NCBI GenBank assembly: GCA_900550595.1 | Contig: URTB01000073.1 | Location: forward strand, 1-6,981 | From: an uncultured Collinsella sp. | GTDB lineage: Bacteria > Actinomycetota > Coriobacteriia > Coriobacteriales > Coriobacteriaceae | DNA length: 6,981 bases | Direction: 5' to 3' | Part shown: positions 1 through 6,836 of the stretch, in pieces | Numbering within the stretch: position 1 is the stretch's first letter | How the letters are laid out: the number at the start of each line of letters is the position of its first letter | Notes under the pieces: generated by a model | Seen by the model: only the letters and a program-made list of their open reading frames with translations | Told to the model about the DNA's origin: nothing | Databases searched by the model: none | Program-made: the position numbers and the translations under genes

Positions 1-1
1 C

Positions 2-82
2 CTGGATGCCGGGGTTTTGGCGGAAATCAGGAACTATTTCACCGCAATTGAGGAGAGGCGAGGTGGATGGCGGGGTAGCTAA
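2..82 (+). CDS. Possible C-terminal tail of a plus-strand gene, 5' truncated by window edge
   Basis: The frame beginning at base 2 is open from the window edge to a TAA at 80-82. It encodes about 26 residues that include LAEIRNYFTAIEER and end in a short Gly/Arg/Trp-rich tail. The helical, charged composition looks protein-like, and the strand is opposite to the operon that ends at 108, so the two units would converge. An open stretch this short could easily be chance in GC-rich DNA. No family is recognisable and no function is assigned. An alternative is the end of a mobile element. Confidence 0.25.
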   Translation: MDAGVLAEIRNYFTAIEERRGGWRGS

Positions 83-107
83 AAGGGCCCCGTCCTAAAT
101 GAACCAT

Positions 108-506
108 CTAGGCTGGGCCGATGTCCATGCTGGCGATGAGGTTGATGCTGGTGCCGAGGAGGTCTTCCAACACGACGCCGCCCATGCGGATGGGGGCATC
201 GACGACCAAGCCGCGGATGAGGTCCATGGCTTGGGTGTGGAGTGCCAGCGGGATGGCTTCGGTCGTGCGCACGGGCAGCAGCGCCTCAGCGCCGCCGGAT
301 ACGGCCACGGTTGTGGTGAGCACGCGCATAGGGCAGGTGAGCTCCTGATGTGCGAACGTATCGCCGCGCGGGCAGCTGTTGCCGGTCACGGAGTGCACCT
401 CTACCACGGCGCCGTCTGCGTCACGCTCTACCTCTACGGTCAGGAGGCACTCGGATGGGCAGGTGGTGCAGTTGAACTGCAGCGTTTCGATCGCGTTTAT
501 GCTCAT
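108..506 (-). CDS. DUF1667 protein, probable Fe-S subunit of an anaerobic FAD oxidoreductase complex
   Basis: A 132-residue cytoplasmic protein and the last gene of the operon. The cysteines C13-x2-C16-x3-C20 near the N-terminus and C45 in the motif TGNSCPRG give a CxxCxxxC...C pattern like that of [4Fe-4S] binding segments. A later CPMRVLTTTV segment (from C58) is also typical of DUF1667 proteins. From family knowledge, these proteins are encoded beside GlpA-like and NADH-oxidase-like flavoproteins in anaerobes such as Thermotoga and clostridia; their biochemical role is poorly defined, and electron relay is my inference. The frame extends upstream to 557, but the ATG at 506 is preferred: it follows the preceding gene's stop by 4 bases and has a strong GAGGAGG site about 10 bases upstream, inside the end of that gene, suggesting translational coupling. 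Confidence 0.88.
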   Translation of the reverse strand: MSINAIETLQFNCTTCPSECLLTVEVERDADGAVVEVHSVTGNSCPRGDTFAHQELTCPMRVLTTTVAVSGGAEALLPVRTTEAIPLALHTQAMDLIRGLVVDAPIRMGGVVLEDLLGTSINLIASMDIGPA

Positions 507-510
507 GGCC

Positions 511-1878
511 TTACGCCTCCTCAATGGAATCGACGGACAGGACAATTTCACTAACACCCAGGTCGATTGCGCGCTGAATCACCTTTGCTGGCAGCGGGAA
601 GCTCTCCATGACGCTCGGTTTAAACGGGCGGACCTTGCCTGCAAATAGTTCATCGTCGCCTGCCAGAATGCGCACGCGGGCGACGTCGACCGGTCGGCGT
701 ACGCGGAAGTTGAGCTTAGTGAGCCCGACGGTCGTAATGCGGCCCGGCAGCGCGTAGCCTGCGATGCCGGCGGGGGAGACTGTGAGCTCGCGGTCCGGGC
801 TCGCAGCGCCCGCATCGGCCCCAGCGCCACAGCCCAGCGCGTACGCCGCCGCAGCCGCACCAGCACGCTCGGACTCGGTCGTCACGTTGTCGGCCAGGTC
901 GTGCACGTGCAGCACGTTGCCGCAGGCAAAGATGCCCGGCACGCCCGTTTGCAGGCTCTGGTCCACCACGGCGCCGCGCGTGTGCGGGTCAAGTTCAACG
1001 CCCGCGCCCACCGAAAGCTCGTTCTCGGGAATCAGGCCCACCGAAAGCAGTAGCGTGTCGCACGGAACAATGCGCTCGGTCCCCGGAATGGGTGCCAGGC
1101 GCTCGTCGACCCGACTCACCTCGACGGCCTCCACGCGGTCGTGCCCGATCACGCGCGTGACGGTGGTGGACAGGTGCAGCGGAATGTCAAAGTCGTCCAG
1201 GCAGTTCTTGACGTTGCGGCGCAGGCCGTTGGCGTACGGCATGAGCTCGTACACGCCCTCGACCGAAATCCCCTCGAGCGTGCAGCGGCGCGCCATGATA
1301 AGTCCGATGTCGCCCGAGCCCAAAATGACGGCACGCGAGCCGGGCTTGAGGTTTTCGATATTGATGTATCGCTGCACCAGGCCGGCCGTAAATACGCCGG
1401 CGGGGCGGCTGCCGGGGATCTTGATCTCGCTGCGCGTGCGCTCGCGGCATCCCATGGCAAGGACGACCGCGCGTCCGGTGAGCTGTAGCATGCCGGCGGG
1501 GCTCATGAGCGTGACGGTATGGACCGCGGCGTCTTCCGTGGACGCGCCCGAATCAATTCCAAGCACCATACTGTCCAAGAACAACGCAATGTCGGTTGCG
1601 CGAACCTGATCGATAAAGCGCTGCGCATATTCGGGACCGGTCAGCTCCTGCTTAAAGTGCGATAGGCCAAAGCCGGGGTGGATGCACTGGCGAAGGATAC
1701 CGCCCGGGTGCTGTTCGCGCTCCACGATGGCCACACGCGCGCCGGCCTTATGCGCGGCAAGTGCGGCCGCCATGCCGGCGGGTCCGCCGCCGATAACGAC
1801 CACGTCGAACGCTTGCGTCGACACCGACGTTCCAGCTCCGGCCTCCGCACGTCCGTCGCGCGAATCAAATGTCGCCAT
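511..1878 (-). CDS. NAD(P)/FAD-dependent oxidoreductase, probable electron-transfer flavoprotein of a glycerol-3-phosphate dehydrogenase complex
   Basis: A 455-residue protein of the two-dinucleotide-binding-fold flavoprotein class. After an unusual Ala/Gly/Ser-rich leader of about 23 residues, the FAD-binding GGGPAG loop lies at residues 30-35. A conserved GGILRQCIHPGFG segment contains C65. The NAD(P)-binding GSGDIG loop is at 187-192, and the FAD-closing segment PGIFACGN is at 314-321. Residues from about 370 form an additional small C-terminal domain. The family likely accepts electrons from a partner dehydrogenase and exchanges them with NAD(P) or another carrier; the acceptor cannot be read from sequence. 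C65 sits in the segment before the FAD-linked helix, but there is no CxxxxC redox-disulfide motif. The ATG at 1878 starts 1 base after the upstream gene's stop and has an AAGGGGG site within that gene, so the two are probably translationally coupled. Confidence 0.9.
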   Translation of the reverse strand: MATFDSRDGRAEAGAGTSVSTQAFDVVVIGGGPAGMAAALAAHKAGARVAIVEREQHPGGILRQCIHPGFGLSHFKQELTGPEYAQRFIDQVRATDIALFLDSMVLGIDSGASTEDAAVHTVTLMSPAGMLQLTGRAVVLAMGCRERTRSEIKIPGSRPAGVFTAGLVQRYINIENLKPGSRAVILGSGDIGLIMARRCTLEGISVEGVYELMPYANGLRRNVKNCLDDFDIPLHLSTTVTRVIGHDRVEAVEVSRVDERLAPIPGTERIVPCDTLLLSVGLIPENELSVGAGVELDPHTRGAVVDQSLQTGVPGIFACGNVLHVHDLADNVTTESERAGAAAAAYALGCGAGADAGAASPDRELTVSPAGIAGYALPGRITTVGLTKLNFRVRRPVDVARVRILAGDDELFAGKVRPFKPSVMESFPLPAKVIQRAIDLGVSEIVLSVDSIEEA

Positions 1879-1879
1879 C

Positions 1880-3337
1880 CTAGCGCACCCCCTTCAGCGG
1901 TCCCTCGACCAGCCAAGATCCGTCATCCTCCAGCAGCACCTTGCTGGGGTCACACCCCAGCTCACGCGCCAGAATCGCCACCACGCGGCTCTGACAAAAG
2001 CCGCTCTGGCACCGACCCATGCCGGCGCGGCAGCGGCGTTTGACGCCCTCGACCGAAACCGCACCCGGGCGGCGTCGAATCGCGGCAACAATCTCGGCCT
2101 CGGGCACCGTCTCGCAGCGGCAGACGATCTGCCCCCACGCGGGGTCGGACTCAATGAGCTCTTCCTTGCGCGCAAGCGGGGCGCGGTCAAAGTCGTCCGG
2201 CGCATGGCGAATCGGATTCCAGTCGCCGCGCTCGTGCAGGACCACGCCGGCATCGCGCAGCACCTGCTCCATGCGCTCGGCAATGGCCGGCGCGCTCGCC
2301 ACGCCCGGCGACTGAATGCCCGCCGCCTGGAACAACCCCGGCACCACGGCCGACTGCCCAATAAAGAAGTCGTTCGTCCCCTGAATGACCGGACGCCCGC
2401 CAGCAAACGCGCGCACCACGCGACGCGTGTCCAGATCGGGCACCAGCTTGCGCGCGCCGCTCAGCAGCGCGTCGACATCGCTCGCATAGGTCTGCGTGTC
2501 GCCTGGCTCGCGCACGGCGGCGGTCGCGGTAATCACGGTGTTGCCATGTACGGTCCCCGTGACGATAACGCCTTTGGAAACCGGTGTGGGAACGGGGTAG
2601 AGCGGCATGAGCGCACGCGGTTCCTTGTCCAGCACCACAATGTTGCCCTGGCGCCAGACCATCTGGAAATCCTCGGCGCCGGTCATATGCGAGATGTCTG
2701 CGGCACCGTTGCCCGCGGCGTTAATCAGGTAACGGCAGCGCACATTGCCGGCGGGCGTCACCAGCGTAAAGCGCGCGGTTCCGTCATCCGAGTCGGCAAC
2801 CTCAATTGCCTCCACCAGTGTGGAGCGCATAAACGTCACGCCGTTGGCGACCGCGTTTTCCAGCGCGGCGATGGCCACTTCAAATGGGTCGACGTAGCCG
2901 GTCGAAGGGCACCACAGCGCGCATGTTGCGTTGACGCTGGCACGCGGTTCCAGCTCGTGGATGCGCTCGGGGCCGATAATCGACAGCTCGGGCACGCCGT
3001 TGGCAAGGCCATTCTGGCGCAGCTTCTCCAGGTGCGCGCGGTCTTCATCGTTGAAGCCCAGTACCATCGACCCGGTGCGGCGGAACAAAAAGCCTAGCTC
3101 CTGGGCCCACGTGCCATATAGCTCGCAACCACGGGCGTTGACCTGCGCCTTTACCGTGCCCGGAGCCGGATCGTAGCCGGCGTGCACCAGGCCGCCGTTG
3201 GCCTTCGAAGCGCCCAGCGCGATATCGTTGGCCGCCTCGACCACACAAATGGACATGTCAAAACGCGCAAGCTGCCGCGCGATGGCGCATCCCGTGATGC
3301 CCGCGCCTACAATTGCGATATCAAACGTTTCTGCCAC
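1880..3337 (-). CDS. GlpA-like FAD-dependent glycerol-3-phosphate dehydrogenase with C-terminal BFD [2Fe-2S] domain
   Basis: A 485-residue protein and the first gene of the operon. The N-terminal FAD-binding GAGITG loop is at residues 11-16, followed by the DAO-type fold typical of GlpA/GlpO dehydrogenases (KANGGLVHAGYDP at 45-57, INAAGNGA at 205-212). The C-terminal 80 residues carry a BFD-like [2Fe-2S] domain: CRC at 406-408 and C443-x4-C448 within the GMGRCQSGFC segment. C436 replaces a residue that is often Thr. The expected reaction is sn-glycerol 3-phosphate to dihydroxyacetone phosphate, passing electrons to the iron-sulfur centre and the partner flavoprotein. Substrate is inferred from the family and the DUF1667 neighbour; no glpK or glpF is in the window, and a related 2-hydroxyacid oxidase is the main alternative. 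The start is a GTG with GGGAGG about 6 bases upstream. Confidence 0.85.
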   Translation of the reverse strand: MAETFDIAIVGAGITGCAIARQLARFDMSICVVEAANDIALGASKANGGLVHAGYDPAPGTVKAQVNARGCELYGTWAQELGFLFRRTGSMVLGFNDEDRAHLEKLRQNGLANGVPELSIIGPERIHELEPRASVNATCALWCPSTGYVDPFEVAIAALENAVANGVTFMRSTLVEAIEVADSDDGTARFTLVTPAGNVRCRYLINAAGNGAADISHMTGAEDFQMVWRQGNIVVLDKEPRALMPLYPVPTPVSKGVIVTGTVHGNTVITATAAVREPGDTQTYASDVDALLSGARKLVPDLDTRRVVRAFAGGRPVIQGTNDFFIGQSAVVPGLFQAAGIQSPGVASAPAIAERMEQVLRDAGVVLHERGDWNPIRHAPDDFDRAPLARKEELIESDPAWGQIVCRCETVPEAEIVAAIRRRPGAVSVEGVKRRCRAGMGRCQSGFCQSRVVAILARELGCDPSKVLLEDDGSWLVEGPLKGVR

Positions 3338-3354
3338 GGTGCCTCCCAGACAAG

Positions 3355-3382
3355 TTGACAGGCTGTCAATAGGACTATCCTA
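3355..3382. promoter_or_regulatory. Two abutting palindromes upstream of the oxidoreductase operon, probable operator
   Basis: TTGACAGGCTGTCAA (3355-3369) is a perfect 7-1-7 palindrome. It is followed without a gap by TAGGACTATCCTA (3370-3382), a perfect 5-3-5 palindrome. They end 17 bases before the GTG start of the GlpA-like gene, where a repressor dyad would be expected. On the minus strand, TAGGAT (3382-3377) could be a -10 hexamer, but its -35 is weak. On the plus strand, TTGACA and TATCCT are 15 bases apart and could form a promoter facing the repeat array. The 15-bp dyad resembles TetR-class sites, but no regulator gene for it is visible here. Confidence 0.5.
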
Positions 3383-3506
3383 CGGTCTGCACGCCCCCAG
3401 CGCAGCGGCAATGCGGCGAACAGCCCCGCAACACCCGCCAACGGCAGGCGAGGGGAGACTCAGGACCATCGGTGACCTCGTCTGCCGCTCCTGGTGTCAG
3501 GGGTTT

Positions 3507-4045
3507 ATCTCGTTCTGTAACAGTAAGCAGAAGAACTGGGTTCCAGATGTTACGGATCGAGACGTTTGCCAGACGGCCCCTCCGTTTGTCTTTATCTGTA
3601 ACAGTAAGAGGGGAAAATCGGTCCCATGTATTACAGATTGAGATTTAAAGTCAGGGAGAGATTCTTCCGTCTCGATCTGTAACATCTGGGGACCGTTTTG
3701 GGGTCTAGATGTTACAGATTTAGATGAACCTATCAGTCGGTTTCGAATGTCTAAATCTGTAACGGTAAGACCTGTATTTACCGAGTTGTTGTTACAGATT
3801 GAGATTTAAGTCGGGGAAAGAATAGTTTGTCTAAATCTGTAACACCTGGGACTGTTTTTGCCGAGTAACTGTTACAGATTGAGACATTCGGCCTGGACGT
3901 TTTCTTTTGTCTCAATCTGTAACAGTTAGCTGAGGATTTGGGTTCTAGATGTTACAGATCAAGACAAACCTTCCGACGGATTTTGAATGTCTCGATCTGT
4001 AACACCTAGACCCTTATTTGCCGAGCAACTGCTATAGATTGAGAT
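3507..4045. repeat. Alternating inverted-repeat array, 14 copies of a 15-bp core, BIME/REPIN-like
   Basis: Seven forward cores (consensus GTTACAGATYNAGAY) start at 3549, 3630, 3711, 3791, 3871, 3951 and 4031. Seven reverse cores start at 3507, 3588, 3669, 3749, 3829, 3909 and 3989. The forward period is 81, 81, 80, 80, 80, 80. Each forward-to-reverse gap is 24 bp (first two) or 23 bp; all seven reverse-to-forward gaps are exactly 27 bp. The outermost cores (3507 and 4031) are the most degenerate. The gaps are related to one another, not unique. The DNA is visibly AT-richer than the flanking genes and has no convincing coding frame. Each forward/reverse pair can fold as a hairpin with a 23-24 base loop. 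Alternating orientation with two fixed linker lengths is the architecture of REP/BIME clusters in other bacteria; the sequence itself matches no family I recognise. Confidence 0.95.
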
Positions 4046-4100
4046 GTTTGTGTCCGCGCCAGCCCCGTACCCAACCGTAGTCCCATATAAACAAACCCCG

Positions 4101-4109
4101 TGGTAAACT
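4101..4109 (+). promoter_or_regulatory. Possible extended -10 element for the zinc-ribbon membrane protein gene
   Basis: TGGTAAACT fits the extended -10 pattern TGnTANNNT, 36 bases before the ATG at 4146. No good -35 hexamer lies 16-18 bases upstream, which is tolerable for extended -10 promoters. It starts 55 bases after the last repeat core. Confidence 0.4.
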
Positions 4110-4145
4110 TGACCGGACTGTAAATATTCCGAAAGGTACACCCCA

Positions 4146-4577
4146 ATGTCCAAGTACATCTCTGAGCTCATGTCGCCGCAGCTTATGGGCGTCATCTATG
4201 CCTTTGTTGGCTTTATCATCGCCCTGTACGTGCTGTCGGTCGTCTATGTGTTCATCGACGCTCGCCGCCGCGGTGCCAGCGCCTACGTGGCATGGGGCAT
4301 CATCGCCCTCATCCCGTTTGTGGGCCTCATCGCCTACCTGGTCCTGCGCCCGCACTCCTACGCGGCCGACCGCGAGGAGCAGGAGCTGGATATGGCCCTG
4401 CGCGAGCGCCAGCTTGCCCAGTACGGCACCTGCCCGCAGTGCGGTGCCCCCATCGAGAAAGACTTTGTGGTCTGCCCCGTGTGCGATACCCAGGTTCGCA
4501 ACGTGTGCCCCAGCTGCCATCGCCCGCTCGACGCGCACTGGAAGGTCTGCCCCTACTGCCGAACTCGCATCCAGTAA
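4146..4577 (+). CDS. Small membrane protein with two transmembrane helices and two C-terminal zinc ribbons
   Basis: A 143-residue protein. Hydrophobic helices lie at about 14-37 and 48-67. The sequence between and into the second helix (FIDARRRGASAYVAWGIIAL, ending GLIAYLVLRP) resembles the PLDc_N-type membrane module seen at the N-terminus of cardiolipin synthases and in stand-alone small proteins. A charged linker (about 71-93) leads to eight cysteines in four CxxC pairs: C96/C99 with C110/C113, and C121/C124 with C135/C138, two tandem zinc ribbons on the cytoplasmic side if the linker is cytoplasmic. No catalytic HKD motif is present, so it is not a phospholipase. Function is unknown; a scaffold or nucleic-acid/protein-binding membrane anchor is possible. 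The ATG has GAAAGG 9 bases upstream. It is probably monocistronic. Confidence 0.87.
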   Translation: MSKYISELMSPQLMGVIYAFVGFIIALYVLSVVYVFIDARRRGASAYVAWGIIALIPFVGLIAYLVLRPHSYAADREEQELDMALRERQLAQYGTCPQCGAPIEKDFVVCPVCDTQVRNVCPSCHRPLDAHWKVCPYCRTRIQ

Positions 4578-4589
4578 CGCATCCATCGT

Positions 4590-4657
4590 CGGGGCGGCCG
4601 TAAGCCACGGGCGCACCGCGGGCATCCCGCGCAAGCCGCGCGCATCCCGTAGCCCCG
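4590..4657 (+). other. GC-rich nested inverted repeats in the spacer after the zinc-ribbon gene
   Basis: Three nested complementary pairs are visible: CGGGGC (4590-4595) with GCCCCG (4652-4657), ACGGG (4607-4611) with CCCGT (4646-4650), and CGCGGG-CAT-CCCGCG (4617-4631). The whole 68-base segment could fold as one long imperfect hairpin in the 3' untranslated region. GC-rich sequence produces such pairs readily, so this may be incidental. Confidence 0.35.
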
Positions 4658-4687
4658 CCCCCACACGATGAAGCATGCGTAGAAAAT

Positions 4688-4718
4688 CGCCCGCCGTGCC
4701 ATTAAGGTGCGGCGGGCG
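4688..4718 (+). terminator. Strong hairpin between the zinc-ribbon gene and the thrS promoter, likely terminator
   Basis: A 13-bp stem (4688-4700 with 4706-4718, core CGCCCGCCG/CGGCGGGCG) closes a 5-base ATTAA loop. Two of the pairs are G-U only when the plus strand is transcribed, which favours plus-strand function. The tract that follows (CTTGTAT) is a poor U-run, so termination may be weak. It ends one base before the thrS -35 element. Confidence 0.55.
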
Positions 4719-4719
4719 C

Positions 4720-4747
4720 TTGTATACCAAGGCAACCTGCCTATAAT
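4720..4747 (+). promoter_or_regulatory. Promoter of thrS
   Basis: TTGTAT (4720-4725) and a perfect TATAAT (4742-4747) are separated by 16 bases. Transcription would begin near 4754, giving a leader of about 64 bases, too short for a T-box riboswitch. Confidence 0.8.
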
Positions 4748-4817
4748 GATGCAAGTCAAAAACGCCGAGCGCATCGCACGCACTTGCACCAGGCATCCGA
4801 GAGGAGAAAACATACCC

Positions 4818-6581
<1,764 letters not shown>

Positions 6582-6603
6582 GGTAAATTGCACAGCAACT
6601 TAA

Positions 6604-6636
6604 GGCGACCGTCCGCAAAGGGCGGTCGCCTTTTTT
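6604..6636 (+). terminator. Rho-independent terminator of thrS
   Basis: GGCGACCGTCC (6604-6614) pairs over 11 positions with GGGCGGTCGCC (6620-6630), including one G-U pair. The loop is GCAAA and a run of six T follows. It starts 23 bases after the thrS stop codon. Confidence 0.95.
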
Positions 6637-6671
6637 AATGCCCAAACGAGAAAAATCCTCTGGATAAGCGG

Positions 6672-6690
6672 CTTTTTGTTGCACAAAAAG
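6672..6690. promoter_or_regulatory. Perfect palindrome in the thrS-lacI gap, possible operator
   Basis: CTTTTTGT-TGC-ACAAAAAG is an exact 8-3-8 inverted repeat, about 36 bases past the thrS terminator and about 147 bases before the regulator's start. It is too A/T-rich in the stem to be a normal terminator and would suit a protein-binding dyad. The regulator that would bind it is not known. Confidence 0.4.
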
Positions 6691-6796
6691 GTACGCGTCG
6701 ATTCTCTTTTGTGGCACCTCACCACGGCAGCTGCCCGCTCGCTGACCTTTGCTCGACCTGGGTGGGCTGATTTGGTTCGCATGCCGCCTCCGCGGG

Positions 6797-6802
6797 TATC
6801 AT
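6797..6802 (+). promoter_or_regulatory. Possible -10 element of the LacI-family gene
   Basis: TATCAT matches the -10 consensus at five of six positions and lies immediately before the operator at 6805-6818. Only a poor -35 (TTGGTT at 6772-6777, 19-base spacing) is visible. If used, transcription starts near 6809, inside the operator. Confidence 0.4.
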
Positions 6803-6804
6803 GG

Positions 6805-6818
6805 TGAAAGCGATTTCA
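6805..6818. promoter_or_regulatory. LacI-family (cre-type) operator upstream of the LacI-family gene
   Basis: TGAAAGCGATTTCA satisfies every position of the degenerate cre/LacI-family consensus TGWAANCGNTNWCA, with the central CG at 6811-6812 and only one mismatch between half-sites. It overlaps the expected transcription start and ends 18 bases before the GTG start, the usual place for an autoregulatory operator. Confidence 0.65.
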
Positions 6819-6836
6819 ATGACAGGGGTGGCGCGC

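Noticed and set aside
1682..3097. 471-codon plus-strand open frame opposite the GlpA-like gene
   Set aside because: The minus-strand gene in the same place has clear FAD and BFD motifs and ribosome sites. The plus frame is Arg/His/Ala-rich with no recognisable motif.
3198..3641. 147-codon plus-strand open frame running from the GlpA-like gene into the array
   Set aside because: It overlaps the antisense start of a real gene, the operator region and the repeats, so it is a chance frame.
3497..3685. Short minus-strand open frame through the repeats (LLQIET... repeats)
   Set aside because: Its repeated peptide comes only from the first two 81-bp periods staying in frame; the later 80-bp periods break it. 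There is no ribosome site.
3507..4045. CRISPR array
   Set aside because: The repeats are only 15 bp, alternate in orientation, and the gaps are related to one another and of two fixed lengths. No cas genes are present.
3507..4045. Integron attC cassette array
   Set aside because: The cores do not contain GTTRRRY/RYYYAAC boxes (GTTACAG has C at the fifth position), and there are no cassette genes between sites.
3959..4195. 78-codon minus-strand open frame across the array end and zinc-ribbon start
   Set aside because: It overlaps repeat cores and the start of a well-supported gene on the other strand and has no motif.
4750..4788. TGCAAGT/ACTTGCA stem in the thrS leader as a regulatory hairpin
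   Set aside because: The left arm (4750-4756) lies at or before the predicted transcription start, so most of it would not be in the RNA.
4707..4817. Upstream 37-codon extension of thrS
   Set aside because: It overlaps the hairpin and the TTGTAT/TATAAT promoter, encodes no TGS-like sequence, and lacks a ribosome site; ATG 4818 has GAGGAG.
6801..6836. Earlier ATG starts (6801, 6819) for the LacI-family gene
   Set aside because: 6801 overlaps the -10 element and 6819 has no good ribosome site. GTG 6837 has AGGGG at the right distance and gives the usual headpiece length.
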